From contig JBKHEL010000004.1 of NCBI GenBank assembly GCA_046540835.1, positions 1-50,943 on the forward strand: a stretch of 50,943 bases of DNA, written 5' to 3'. The position numbers and the translations under genes were made by a program. Positions within the stretch are counted from its first letter, which is position 1. Each line of letters opens with the position of its first letter. Positions 7,890-16,348 of the stretch are shown one piece after another. The notes below the pieces were generated by a model. The model searched no databases. It saw only the letters and a list, made by a program, of their open reading frames with translations, and had not been told where the DNA came from. Source of the stretch: Coraliomargarita_B sp046540835. GTDB lineage: Bacteria; Verrucomicrobiota; Verrucomicrobiia; Opitutales; Coraliomargaritaceae.

Positions 7890-8828
7890 TCAGTGGTCCA
7901 GCGCGGCGACTTTGGTCTCGGCGTTAAGCGTACGCGCCAAAGTAAACTCGAACACACGGTGGTCACCGTGCTCGGCGACCCACTGCAGGTGCCTGGCAGC
8001 GCGGGAGGACTCCCCCGTGGCACGCAGTTGAAGCCCGATGTAGGTGTGTGCTTCGGTTTCCTGCGCAGAGTCCTGAACAAAGCTGATGAGCTCCGGGCCG
8101 TCGAGGTGCCCGGCAAGGTATTCAAAAACGGGATGGGGCCAGGCCTTTTGCGGCGGTTGATTCGCCAAGGCGTATTCTAGGGTTCGCCGGGCGTCGTCGT
8201 CAGCAGCGGATTCGAGGCTCGAAAAGTAAGCGATCAAAAGCGGGTAGGCTGAGCTCTCACCCTTCTGGTTATACATCAAAGTGGCGGTTTTTGCGGCCTT
8301 CCGGGCATTTTGGTAATCACCGAGGCACAGATAGGTCCATGCCAGGGACTCATAGTAAAAGCCATTCACCGGTTTATTGCGCGTGGCCTGCTCAAACGAG
8401 TTGCGTGCTTCGTCGAAGTTTTCCAGATTGAAAGCAGCAAGCCCCCGGCCATTCCAGGCAAAAATGTGGTCCGGGTTCGCCCGCACGACAAGATCGAAGG
8501 CCCTGAAAGCTTCAGTATGGTTTTGTTGCTCTGCGTAGGTGACAGCCTGGCCGAGGCGAGCAGGCAAGTAGTCCGCATGGTCCTCCAGCACCTGCTGAAA
8601 TGTTTCCAGTGCACGTTTGGGCTCGCCGCTGTCAAACAAGGCATAGGCTTGGTTCACCCGCGCTTCGAGTTCGGACTGGTCGGTCGGGGTCCCGGCCGGT
8701 TCGGCGCTGTGTTGGGCCCCTGCAATGGAAGCCGAAAGAAGAAGGGTGAGCCAACAGACGGGGAGAGAGCGGACCCATCCGGCAAGGGCGTGTGCCCGGG
8801 GCACGAGACGCTGATGTGGAGGAAGCAT
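7890..8828 (-). CDS. Exported TPR-repeat protein
   Basis: A 312-residue protein with a signal peptide (hydrophobic stretch ending SIAGAQ near residue 39) and tandem tetratricopeptide repeats over about residues 55-200, for example ALFDSGEPKRALETFQQVL and FNLENFDEARNSFEQA. TPR repeats mediate protein contacts; no catalytic domain is seen. It starts 2 bp after the stop of the glycosyltransferase gene and ends 20 bp before the rhomboid-like gene, so the three are probably one transcription unit. A role in envelope or polysaccharide assembly is an inference from this context only. Confidence 0.75.
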   Translation of the reverse strand: MLPPHQRLVPRAHALAGWVRSLPVCWLTLLLSASIAGAQHSAEPAGTPTDQSELEARVNQAYALFDSGEPKRALETFQQVLEDHADYLPARLGQAVTYAEQQNHTEAFRAFDLVVRANPDHIFAWNGRGLAAFNLENFDEARNSFEQATRNKPVNGFYYESLAWTYLCLGDYQNARKAAKTATLMYNQKGESSAYPLLIAYFSSLESAADDDARRTLEYALANQPPQKAWPHPVFEYLAGHLDGPELISFVQDSAQETEAHTYIGLQLRATGESSRAARHLQWVAEHGDHRVFEFTLARTLNAETKVAALDH

Positions 8829-8830
8829 AA

Positions 8831-10024
8831 TTAGTTGATCTGAACAGGAGGAGAATCTTCTAAAAGACCGGCCGTGTCAACCTGCGGCAAGCTTTGTTCC
8901 ATCAGTCTGGCCTCGTGCAGGATCTTTGAAAAAGTTTTGATGGTCGTGCTCCAGGGGTAGGCCTCGGCCGTTTTTCGAGCGGCTTCCTGCACCGGTTTCC
9001 AAACATTGCGGTCTGAAAGGATTGAGGCAAGCTCTGTCTGAAATGCGCCGGCATCTCCTTTTTCGACGAGAAAACCGTTTGTCCCGTTTTCTATAAATTG
9101 GCGCCCCGCAGCATAGTCGTAGGTCAGCACGACGAGTCCACTGGCCAGGGCCTCGACAACAACATTGCCGAAGGTCTCGCTCTCGCTGGCAAAAAGAAAA
9201 AGGTCGGCTGATGCGTAGTGAGCCGCGAGATCGGCGTCGTAACGCATTCCGGCGAAGTGGACCTCCGGCCACTCCCGCTCGAGCTTGCGGCGCACCGGCC
9301 CGTCGCCCACCACAACCATCCGCAGGCCGGGGTGCGCGGCCCGGGCCTTTTGCCAGGTCTCGAGGACCAGCGGGATGTTTTTCTCTGCGGCGCCCCGCCC
9401 GACGTAGAGGGCGACCGGATTGCTCGGATCTGCGCCCCAGCTCCGTCGGAGTGCTTCGCTCCGGCGGGCCGGATCAAATAATTCCGTGTCCGCACCCCGG
9501 CCGAGCATCTTAAGCCGCTGCAAGCCCGCTTCTCCAAGCCGTTGGATCAGGCCCTCGTCTGGGACGGTCGTGGCCGCGCAAAGATTGTGAAACCAGCGGA
9601 GGTAGCCTAGCATGATCCGCCCGGCAAAGGCTGCGCCGTAGTCAGCGCAGTAGTCCTGAAAATTGGTGTGAAAGGTGGAGGTGGCCGGGAGTCCCAGTTT
9701 GCGGGCAGCCCGAAGTCCGGAGAAGCCCAGCGGACCCTCGGTCGCAATGTGCACGACATCCGGACGGAATTGCTCGAAAGCCTGCTCGAGTTGGCCCGGT
9801 GCCGGCAGGCCGATTTTCAGATCCGGATAAGTCGGGATGGGCAGGCCCAGGCAATCCAGCACATGCAGCTGTCCGGACTGGGTTTCCGGGGCGGCTGCCC
9901 GCCGGGGCTTGATCAGGAGGATGTGGTGGCCGAGCCCGATCAACCCGCGCACCAACCGCTGGTTCGTCATGGCGACACCGTTGACCTCTGGCGGGTAAGT
10001 TTCGGTGATGAGCGCGATTTTCAT
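8831..10024 (-). CDS. Glycosyltransferase family 4 (GT-B fold)
   Basis: A 397-residue cytoplasmic GT-B enzyme. The N-terminus ALITETYPPEVNGVA is the acceptor-side Rossmann start common in mannosyl- and sulfoquinovosyl-type transferases. The C-terminal half has YVGRGAAEKN, VVVGDGP and the nucleotide-sugar block ESETFGNVVVEALASG (E-x7-E type). These features resemble the MgtA/SqdX group that builds glycolipids from UDP- or GDP-sugars, but the exact substrate cannot be read from sequence. ATG 10024 is chosen at the conserved beta strand; the frame extends 13 codons further. It leads the glycosyltransferase-TPR-rhomboid run and is divergent from the MBL hydrolase gene. Confidence 0.85.
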   Translation of the reverse strand: MKIALITETYPPEVNGVAMTNQRLVRGLIGLGHHILLIKPRRAAAPETQSGQLHVLDCLGLPIPTYPDLKIGLPAPGQLEQAFEQFRPDVVHIATEGPLGFSGLRAARKLGLPATSTFHTNFQDYCADYGAAFAGRIMLGYLRWFHNLCAATTVPDEGLIQRLGEAGLQRLKMLGRGADTELFDPARRSEALRRSWGADPSNPVALYVGRGAAEKNIPLVLETWQKARAAHPGLRMVVVGDGPVRRKLEREWPEVHFAGMRYDADLAAHYASADLFLFASESETFGNVVVEALASGLVVLTYDYAAGRQFIENGTNGFLVEKGDAGAFQTELASILSDRNVWKPVQEAARKTAEAYPWSTTIKTFSKILHEARLMEQSLPQVDTAGLLEDSPPVQIN

Positions 10025-10122
10025 AGTGTGGCGGTAAGCTAGGCGCGAAACGAAACGAGGCAAGCGCCGATGTGCAGTGGATTACCGTTGAAATTGACTC
10101 TCCTGGCGGCATTTTCCAGCAA

Positions 10123-10755
10123 ATGCAGATTGAATCAAAAGAATTACCGCCGATAGGAACAAATGCCTTCGCCCTGATGGACACCGAGCGGGGCGAGTGC
10201 GTGGTCATCGACGCCCCGGCCGAAGCCTATGCCTGGGCGACTGACTTGGCGAGCGCCCACGGGTGCCGGATCACCGCATTGATTCTCACGCATGGGCACT
10301 GGGACCATATTCTCGATGGCTGGAAGTTTGTTGAGGCCGGGATTCCGACTTACGGCCATGCGGATGATCAGGTGCTCTTTGCCGAACCCTCCCGCATGGC
10401 CAGTTTTGCGATGCCCGGGATCGAGCTTAGGCCCGTCCAGGTGGATCACTGGATCCAAGCCGGGCAAGCCCTTGAGCTGCTGGGGCGCTCCATGGAGGTG
10501 CGGCATGTGCCCGGTCACTGTCCGGGCAATGTGCTGCTCTATTGTCCGAGTGAGGCAGCCGTCTTTGTGGGAGATGCCCTTTTCGCCGGAAGTATCGGGC
10601 GCTATGATCTGCCGGGGGGCGACTTCGCGGTTCTTGAACGATCCATCCGTGACGAAATTTACACGCTCCCCGATGCGACGCAGGTCTATCCCGGCCATGG
10701 CCCGAGCACCACGGTGGCGGCTGAAAAATCGGGCAATCCCTTCGTGCGACCATGA
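10123..10755 (+). CDS. MBL-fold metallo-hydrolase (glyoxalase II-like)
   Basis: A 210-residue metallo-beta-lactamase-fold hydrolase. The metal-binding signature THGHWDH lies at residues 56-62, followed by HVPGHCPGN and a late VYPGHGP block; these are the ligands of the dinuclear site in hydroxyacylglutathione hydrolase-like enzymes. It is shorter than true glyoxalase II and lacks its C-terminal substrate domain, so the natural substrate is unknown. ATG 10123 matches the usual family start; GTG 10072 in frame is the alternative. The stop overlaps the ribD start as ATGA, making an MBL-ribD-rdgB operon. Confidence 0.82.
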   Translation: MQIESKELPPIGTNAFALMDTERGECVVIDAPAEAYAWATDLASAHGCRITALILTHGHWDHILDGWKFVEAGIPTYGHADDQVLFAEPSRMASFAMPGIELRPVQVDHWIQAGQALELLGRSMEVRHVPGHCPGNVLLYCPSEAAVFVGDALFAGSIGRYDLPGGDFAVLERSIRDEIYTLPDATQVYPGHGPSTTVAAEKSGNPFVRP

Positions 10756-11873
10756 GTGTGCCTTCGGTGGAGGATGTGCACTTTATGGACCGTGCGCTGG
10801 GTCTGGCCCGCTGCGGTTGGGGGGCGACGCACCCGAATCCGATGGTTGGTGCGGTGCTCGTTTGTGGGGGAGAGGTGATTGCAGAGGGCTGGCACCGGGC
10901 TGACGGGCAAGCGCACGCAGAGAAGGCGGCTTTATCCCGGCTCGGCGGATCTGCCCCGCCGGGGACGACGATGTATGTGACGCTTGAGCCCTGTAGCACG
11001 GAGGGGCGAACGGGAGCCTGCACCGATGCCATCCGCGAGGCGGGCATTGAGCGCGTGGTGGTGGGGGCGGTTGACCCCAATCCGGCGCATGCCGGGCGGG
11101 GGCTCGACGTGCTCCGGCAGGCCGGGATCGAGGTGCGCAGCGGTGTCTGCGCGGAGGCTTGCGAGGATCTGAACTTGATTTTCAACCACTGGATCGTCCA
11201 GCGGACACCGCTTTTCGCGGCGAAGCTGGCGATGACTTTGGATGGAAAATTTGCGGCCGCCTCGGGGCATTCGCGGTGGGTCACCTCATCGCTTGCGCGT
11301 GCGGATGTGATGCGCTGGCGGCGTTACTTTCCGGCGATTGGGGTGAGCGCCCGCACGGTGCTCGAAGATGATCCCCGGCTGACGAGTCGGGAGGGGGCGG
11401 ATGAGTTCTGTCCACGGCGCATTATTCTGGACGGCCGGTTGCAGACGGTGCAGGCCGCGCGGCAGCCCAAACTCTTCAGCGATCCCTTTGCCGCCCGGAA
11501 CATTCTGGTCTGCCTCGAATCGGCCGACGCGGCCGTCCTCGAAAAAGCCCGGTCACTCGAAGGTGAACTTTGGGTCTTGCCGCAGGATGGGTCGCATATC
11601 GACTGGATGGCGCTGCGCGAGCGCTGCCGGGAGGCCGGTCTCTACGGCGTCTATTTTGAGGCGGGTCCCGGCCTGGCGACAAATGTCCTGGAAAGGCAGC
11701 TCGTCGATTATTGCTTCGTTTATCAGGCCGCCAAGTTTATGGCGGATGGGGCGGCGCGGGGGATCGGTTCGTCCCGCCGAACCAAAACGATGCGCGAAGC
11801 TCTGGAGCTGCACGAAGTGCGGCACGAGGTCTTTGAAAACGATCACCTCACCCGAGGATTTTTAAAAAAATGA
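10752..11873 (+). CDS. ribD: Riboflavin biosynthesis protein RibD (deaminase/reductase)
   Basis: Bifunctional enzyme for two consecutive riboflavin steps: deamination of the diaminohydroxyphosphoribosylaminopyrimidine ring, then reduction of its ribose. The N-terminal deaminase domain shows HPNPMVGAVLV, the zinc and catalytic motif HAE (55-57) and the Cys ligands in PCSTEGRTGAC (81 and 90). The C-terminal reductase domain begins near residue 145 (FAAKLAMTLDGKFA). Length of 373 residues is normal. It overlaps both neighbours by ATGA. No FMN riboswitch is visible, and none would be expected at an internal gene. It is clear by motif. Confidence 0.95.
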   Translation: MSVPSVEDVHFMDRALGLARCGWGATHPNPMVGAVLVCGGEVIAEGWHRADGQAHAEKAALSRLGGSAPPGTTMYVTLEPCSTEGRTGACTDAIREAGIERVVVGAVDPNPAHAGRGLDVLRQAGIEVRSGVCAEACEDLNLIFNHWIVQRTPLFAAKLAMTLDGKFAAASGHSRWVTSSLARADVMRWRRYFPAIGVSARTVLEDDPRLTSREGADEFCPRRIILDGRLQTVQAARQPKLFSDPFAARNILVCLESADAAVLEKARSLEGELWVLPQDGSHIDWMALRERCREAGLYGVYFEAGPGLATNVLERQLVDYCFVYQAAKFMADGAARGIGSSRRTKTMREALELHEVRHEVFENDHLTRGFLKK

Positions 11874-12469
11874 AAGAGCTGATTATTGCGACAGGAAATG
11901 CGCACAAGGTCGAGGAGTTTGCCGGACTTCTCGCCGGACTCCCGTATAAAGTGCAGTCAGCCGCTGTTTGCGGGGGTATGCCAGAGGTTGAAGAAACGGG
12001 GAGCACCTTTGCGGAAAATGCCCGCCTCAAAGCCGCAGCACTCCGCTTCGCGGCACCGTCCGGTGCTGATGTTCTGGCCGATGATTCCGGGCTGGAGGTC
12101 GATGCGCTGGAGGGCGCCCCGGGCATTTATTCTGCCCGTTACGCCGGCGTGCAGGCACCGGATGAGGCAAATGTGGAGAAGCTCCTGCAGGCCCTGGAGG
12201 GAATGCCCCCGGCCGCGCGCGGTGCGCGCTTCCGCTGCGTGCTTTGTCTAATCGGGCCGGAGCATCAGGTTGAGTTTTTCGAAGGGCGTTGCGAAGGCCG
12301 GATTGCCATGGCTCCAAAAGGAGGGAAGGGCTTCGGCTACGATCCTGTCTTTGTGCCGGAGGGCTACGAGATGACTTTTGCGGAGCTCGGCGAGTCGGTG
12401 AAGCAGCAGCTCAGTCACCGTGCGATGGCCGTCCGGGCGATGCGGGCCTCGATACGGGACCTCGGCTAG
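11870..12469 (+). CDS. rdgB: Non-canonical purine NTP pyrophosphatase (RdgB/HAM1)
   Basis: House-cleaning enzyme that converts ITP, dITP and XTP to monophosphates and so keeps deaminated purines out of nucleic acids. Family blocks are ATGNAHKVEEF at the N-terminus, ADDSGLEVDAL (catalytic Asp near residue 67) and GKGFGYDPVF. Length of 199 residues fits. The gene is coupled to ribD by an ATGA overlap. Its stop is shared with the converging dapL: the palindrome CTAG at 12466-12469 supplies TAG to both strands. Confidence 0.93.
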   Translation: MKELIIATGNAHKVEEFAGLLAGLPYKVQSAAVCGGMPEVEETGSTFAENARLKAAALRFAAPSGADVLADDSGLEVDALEGAPGIYSARYAGVQAPDEANVEKLLQALEGMPPAARGARFRCVLCLIGPEHQVEFFEGRCEGRIAMAPKGGKGFGYDPVFVPEGYEMTFAELGESVKQQLSHRAMAVRAMRASIRDLG

Positions 12470-13710
12470 AAACTAAACCGGTATTTGGCCAGGCGGCGTC
12501 CGATCTCGGTGGCGATTTCTTTTTCGGCTTCCTCTCCCTGCGCGGCGAAGGTCACCGAAAAGCGGACGAAGCTGCCGCAGTCATCCCAGGGCACGGTGCT
12601 GATGAGCTCGTTTGTGATGAGCCATTGGCTGAAGTCCTCGCCGGAGGCGAATTCGGTGGTCTCGCCGTCAATCGTGGCCGACTTCGGTGCTGCGACGTAG
12701 AGGAAGAAACTGCCGTTGGGCTTTTTTGCGGCAAATCCGTTTTTGTTGAGTGCATTGACGAGCAGGTCCATCCGCCGCGAATATTTCGCAGCGATTTTTT
12801 CGGTGATCTGCGGGTTGGCCAGCGCGGCGGCACCGGCCTTCTGGATGGCCAGGAACTGGCCCGAGTCGGAGTTATCCTTCATGTCGCCATAGGCTTTAAC
12901 AATCAATGGGTTACCGACGACGAAGCCGATGCGCCAGCCCGTCATGTTGAAGCTCTTGGAGAGCGAGTGCAGCTCGATCGCGACTTCTTTTGCCCCCGGG
13001 ACCTGGAAGATGGAGAGTGGTTTACCGTCGAAGATCAACGAGGCATAAGCGGCATCCTGGACCAGAATCAGATTGTTTGCTTTGGCGAAGGCGACTGCCT
13101 TTTCGAAGAATTCGAGGGTTGCCGAGGCACCGGTCGGATTGTTCGGGTAGTTGATGACGAGAATTTTTGCCTTCGCCCGCACTTCGGCCGGGACCGCATC
13201 GAGGTCCGGGAGAAAATCGTTCGCGGCTTCCAATGGCATGTTGTAAACCTCTCCCCCGTAGTGTTTGGCGTGGGTGCCGAGCACGGGGTAGCCGGGAACC
13301 GTCATCAGCACGATGTCACCCGGGTTGATGAAGCAGGCCGGCAGCATGCTGAGCGCGGTCTTTGAGCCGATGGAGTGGATCACTTCAGTTTCGGGGTCGA
13401 TCCCGGTCACGCCGAAGACCTCAGCCATGTATTTGGCGGCAGCGGCTTTGAAATCGTCGCCTCCGTTGTCGGCATAGCCCCGGTTCTCCGGCTTGGCCGC
13501 CTCCTGCTGGAGCGTTTCGACGACCACCGGAAAGGCCATCTCGTCCGGCTCGCCCACGCCCATGTCGATCAGATCGACATCCGGCTTGGCTTGCCTGGCT
13601 GCCTTTTTGGCCCGCTTGATCTTCTCGAATTTGTAGATCGCGGTCGACTTGCCGTATTGATTGCCGCCGATGCGTTCGGCGAAGAGTTCCTGAATGTAAG
13701 GGTCGCTCAT
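12466..13710 (-). CDS. dapL: LL-diaminopimelate aminotransferase
   Basis: PLP-dependent class I/II aminotransferase of 414 residues that makes LL-diaminopimelate directly from tetrahydrodipicolinate, supplying lysine and peptidoglycan. Visible features are the N-terminal YKFEKIKRAK, GVGEPDE, NYPNNPTG and the PLP-lysine block SLSKSFNMTGWR (Lys near 252). These match the DapL group known from Verrucomicrobiota, chlamydiae and plants more than ordinary aspartate aminotransferases, though assignment by eye is not absolute. A run of five 7-bp repeats stands 8-42 bp upstream of the start codon. The 3' end overlaps rdgB by 4 bp. Confidence 0.82.
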   Translation of the reverse strand: MSDPYIQELFAERIGGNQYGKSTAIYKFEKIKRAKKAARQAKPDVDLIDMGVGEPDEMAFPVVVETLQQEAAKPENRGYADNGGDDFKAAAAKYMAEVFGVTGIDPETEVIHSIGSKTALSMLPACFINPGDIVLMTVPGYPVLGTHAKHYGGEVYNMPLEAANDFLPDLDAVPAEVRAKAKILVINYPNNPTGASATLEFFEKAVAFAKANNLILVQDAAYASLIFDGKPLSIFQVPGAKEVAIELHSLSKSFNMTGWRIGFVVGNPLIVKAYGDMKDNSDSGQFLAIQKAGAAALANPQITEKIAAKYSRRMDLLVNALNKNGFAAKKPNGSFFLYVAAPKSATIDGETTEFASGEDFSQWLITNELISTVPWDDCGSFVRFSVTFAAQGEEAEKEIATEIGRRLAKYRFSF

Positions 13711-13717
13711 TTCTTTT

Positions 13718-13752
13718 TAATAACTAATAACTAATGACTGATGACTGATGGC
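13718..13752 (-). repeat. Five tandem 7-bp repeats in the dapL leader
   Basis: On the plus strand the units are TAATAAC, TAATAAC, TAATGAC, TGATGAC and TGATGGC, with stepwise drift. They end 8 bp before the dapL start codon, in its 5' leader. The drift pattern suggests growth by slipped replication. No gene covers them. Confidence 0.85.
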
Positions 13753-13858
13753 TGGTTCTACAAATTGCGAGGGGAATTTGGGTGTGCGCTTGCGGACTTT
13801 CAAGTCAATGTTTATGATTGAGATGTGAGTTGTTCGTCCTTAGCAAAGGTGGTTTTTA

Positions 13859-14707
13859 ATGCTTATGCAAACAATACAATCGGTTAACGAAATGCAATCC
13901 CACGCGATCGGCCTGCGCTCCAGCGGCCGGCTGATCGGGCTGGTCCCGACCATGGGGAGCCTCCATGAAGGGCACCTCGAGTTGATTGATATTGCCAAGG
14001 AAAAGGCCGACAAAGTCATTGTTTCGATTTTTGTCAACCCCACTCAATTTGGTCCGAGTGAAGATTTTAATGAATATCCGCGGGTGCTAGAGGCGGATCT
14101 TCAAAAATGCCGCGACCGGGGCGTGGATATCGTGTTTCACCCCAGCGTATCGGAGATGTATCCGCAGGGCTTTTCGACCTATGTGAAGGAGGAGGAGCTA
14201 AGCGCCGGGCTTTGTGGTGTTTCCAGGCCGCATCATTTTCAAGGTGTGACGACCGTCTGCCTCAAGCTTTTTAACATCACGCGCCCGGATATCGCGGTCT
14301 TCGGCCAAAAGGACGCTCAACAAAGTGCAGTCGTCAAGAAGATGATCGCCGACTTGAATGTGCCGACGGAAGTGGTCGTGGGGCCGACGCGGCGGGATGC
14401 GGACGGTCTGGCGACGAGCTCGCGCAATGTTTACCTGACGGGCGTTCAGCGCGATGAGGCCTTGAGCATTCCCAAGTCGCTTTTTATCGCGAAGGAGATG
14501 GTCGAGCAGGGCACGCGCAGTGTTGACCGGATCGTCGCGGAGATCACGCATCACCTCTCGCAGCATCGTCGGGTGCGGTTGATTTACGCACAGATTGTCG
14601 ACAAGGAGACAATGGAGCCCGCCCGGGAAATTGAGCCCGGTCGCCACATTGCCTGCGTTGCGGCCTGGGTCGATCAGACCCGGCTGATTGATAATATTGA
14701 GCTGTAG
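13859..14707 (+). CDS. panC: Pantothenate synthetase (pantoate-beta-alanine ligase)
   Basis: ATP-dependent ligase joining pantoate and beta-alanine to pantothenate, the coenzyme A precursor. The HIGH-like ATP motif is GSLHEGHLEL, followed by FVNPTQF and the downstream block RDADGLATSSRN typical of PanC. Length of 282 residues is standard. ATG 13859 is used; ATG 13865 is an alternative. A possible weak ribosome site (AAAGGTGG) lies 8 bp upstream. It leads a panC-nadB-panE run, with 3 bp to nadB, and panE provides its pantoate substrate. Confidence 0.95.
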   Translation: MLMQTIQSVNEMQSHAIGLRSSGRLIGLVPTMGSLHEGHLELIDIAKEKADKVIVSIFVNPTQFGPSEDFNEYPRVLEADLQKCRDRGVDIVFHPSVSEMYPQGFSTYVKEEELSAGLCGVSRPHHFQGVTTVCLKLFNITRPDIAVFGQKDAQQSAVVKKMIADLNVPTEVVVGPTRRDADGLATSSRNVYLTGVQRDEALSIPKSLFIAKEMVEQGTRSVDRIVAEITHHLSQHRRVRLIYAQIVDKETMEPAREIEPGRHIACVAAWVDQTRLIDNIEL

Positions 14708-14710
14708 ACA

Positions 14711-16348
14711 ATGGCCAAACACTATGATGTCATTGTCGTTGGCAGCGGGATCGCCGGGCTGAGCTTTGCACTGAAGGTGGCTGAGGCCGGGCACAAGGTC
14801 GCGATCATCACCAAAAAGAACTCGGCCGAGTCAAATACGAATTATGCTCAGGGCGGGATCGCCGCCGTGACCTCGGCGACAGACGACGTGGAGATGCATG
14901 TGGCCGATACCCTGGATGCCGGGGATGGGCTCTGCGACGAGGCTGTCGTGCGGGAGATTTTGTTGGACGGGCCTGAATGCATCAACGAACTGATCCGGCG
15001 CGGGGTGGATTTTTCGCAGTTGGAGGATGGCCGGGTTTCGCTGGGGAAGGAAGGGGGGCATTCGAAGCGCCGGATCCTCCATGTGCAGGATGTTACGGGT
15101 AAGGCCATCGAACAAGCCCTGCTCCACGCCGTCGAGGTATCGGGGCAGATTGATGCGCTGGAGCACCACTTCGCCGTCGAATTGATCACCTCGGCAAAAG
15201 TAACGGGCGGGGCGCGAGAACCCCGGGGCGAGACAAACCGGGTGCTTGGTCTCTATGTGCTGAACACTGAGACGGAGACAGTGGAGACTTTCAGCGCCGG
15301 GGCGGTCTTGTTGGCGACGGGCGGGATCGGTCAGGTCTACCAATTTACGACGAACCCCCCGATCGCCACAGGCGACGGCATTGCCATGGCCTACCGGGCC
15401 GGGGTGGAAGTGCGCAATATGGAGTTTATCCAGTTTCACCCGACGGCGTTTTTCTCGCCGGATGGAGACCGCTTTTTAATCAGCGAGGCGGTTCGGGGCG
15501 AGGGAGCGATTCTGCGCAATTTGGAGGGTGTGCCGTTTATGCAGCGCTACGATAGGCGCAAGGATCTCGCCCCCCGCGATGTTGTGGCCCGCGCGATCGA
15601 CTCCGAAATGAAACAGTCCGGAGCCCGGCACGTTTGGCTCGATACGCGCGGGATCGGGCTTCGGCAACTGCATGAGCGGTTTCCGAATATTTACGCGCAT
15701 TGCGAGAAGAGAGGTATTTCGCTGGAGAAAGAGATGATTCCGGTGGTGCCTGCGGCCCACTACCTCTGTGGCGGCGTGCAGACGAATCTTGATGCCGAGA
15801 CCTCGCTGCCCGGGCTCTATGCCTGCGGAGAAGTCGCCTGCACGGGACTCCACGGGGCGAATCGTCTGGCCAGTAATTCGTTGCTGGAGGCTGTTGTCAT
15901 GGCCGGTCGGGGGGCCTCTGCGGTGAATCGCTATCTGGCGCAGGGCTTCCCGGGGCAACCCGAATTGCCGCACTGGAAGGACGGCGATGTGCGCGACTCC
16001 GACGAGCGTGTGGTGCTGGCCCACAACTGGGAAGAGCTTAAACGCACACTCTGGGACTACGTCGGCATTGTCCGCACGACCAAGCGGCTCGAACGGGCGC
16101 GCACGCGTATTCAAACTTTGGATCGGGAGATCAACGACTATTATTGGAATTTTAAGGTCGATGTGAGCCTGCTTGAGCTGCGGAACATGATCGTCGTCGC
16201 CCAGTTGGTGATCGATTGTGCGCTGCAGCGCAAAGAAAGCCGCGGCCTGCACTACACCCTCGACTATCCCGGGAAGCAGAAGGAGCCTCAGGATAGTCGT
16301 GCGAAGCGCAATGAAGACAGAGAAGCAGACAGAAAAAGCAGCGTTTAG
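14711..16348 (+). CDS. nadB: L-aspartate oxidase
   Basis: FAD flavoprotein that oxidises aspartate to iminoaspartate, the first step of de novo NAD synthesis with NadA. The FAD fold starts DVIVVGSGIAGLS. The substrate-region blocks are NYAQGGIAAV, GGHSKRRILH, FIQFHPTAF and VPAAHYLCGGVQTN, the last two distinguishing the NadB/succinate dehydrogenase flavoprotein superfamily. Length of 545 residues fits. There is no succinate dehydrogenase context. It lies between the two pantothenate genes, so aspartate-derived NAD and coenzyme A pathways share one transcript; nadA and nadC are not in the window. Its 3' end overlaps panE by 38 bp. Confidence 0.92.
   Translation: MAKHYDVIVVGSGIAGLSFALKVAEAGHKVAIITKKNSAESNTNYAQGGIAAVTSATDDVEMHVADTLDAGDGLCDEAVVREILLDGPECINELIRRGVDFSQLEDGRVSLGKEGGHSKRRILHVQDVTGKAIEQALLHAVEVSGQIDALEHHFAVELITSAKVTGGAREPRGETNRVLGLYVLNTETETVETFSAGAVLLATGGIGQVYQFTTNPPIATGDGIAMAYRAGVEVRNMEFIQFHPTAFFSPDGDRFLISEAVRGEGAILRNLEGVPFMQRYDRRKDLAPRDVVARAIDSEMKQSGARHVWLDTRGIGLRQLHERFPNIYAHCEKRGISLEKEMIPVVPAAHYLCGGVQTNLDAETSLPGLYACGEVACTGLHGANRLASNSLLEAVVMAGRGASAVNRYLAQGFPGQPELPHWKDGDVRDSDERVVLAHNWEELKRTLWDYVGIVRTTKRLERARTRIQTLDREINDYYWNFKVDVSLLELRNMIVVAQLVIDCALQRKESRGLHYTLDYPGKQKEPQDSRAKRNEDREADRKSSV

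Noticed and set aside
12289..13365. A 358-codon open frame on the plus strand
   Set aside because: It is antisense to dapL over nearly its whole length and its translation has no family motif; high GC in the opposite strand keeps it open.
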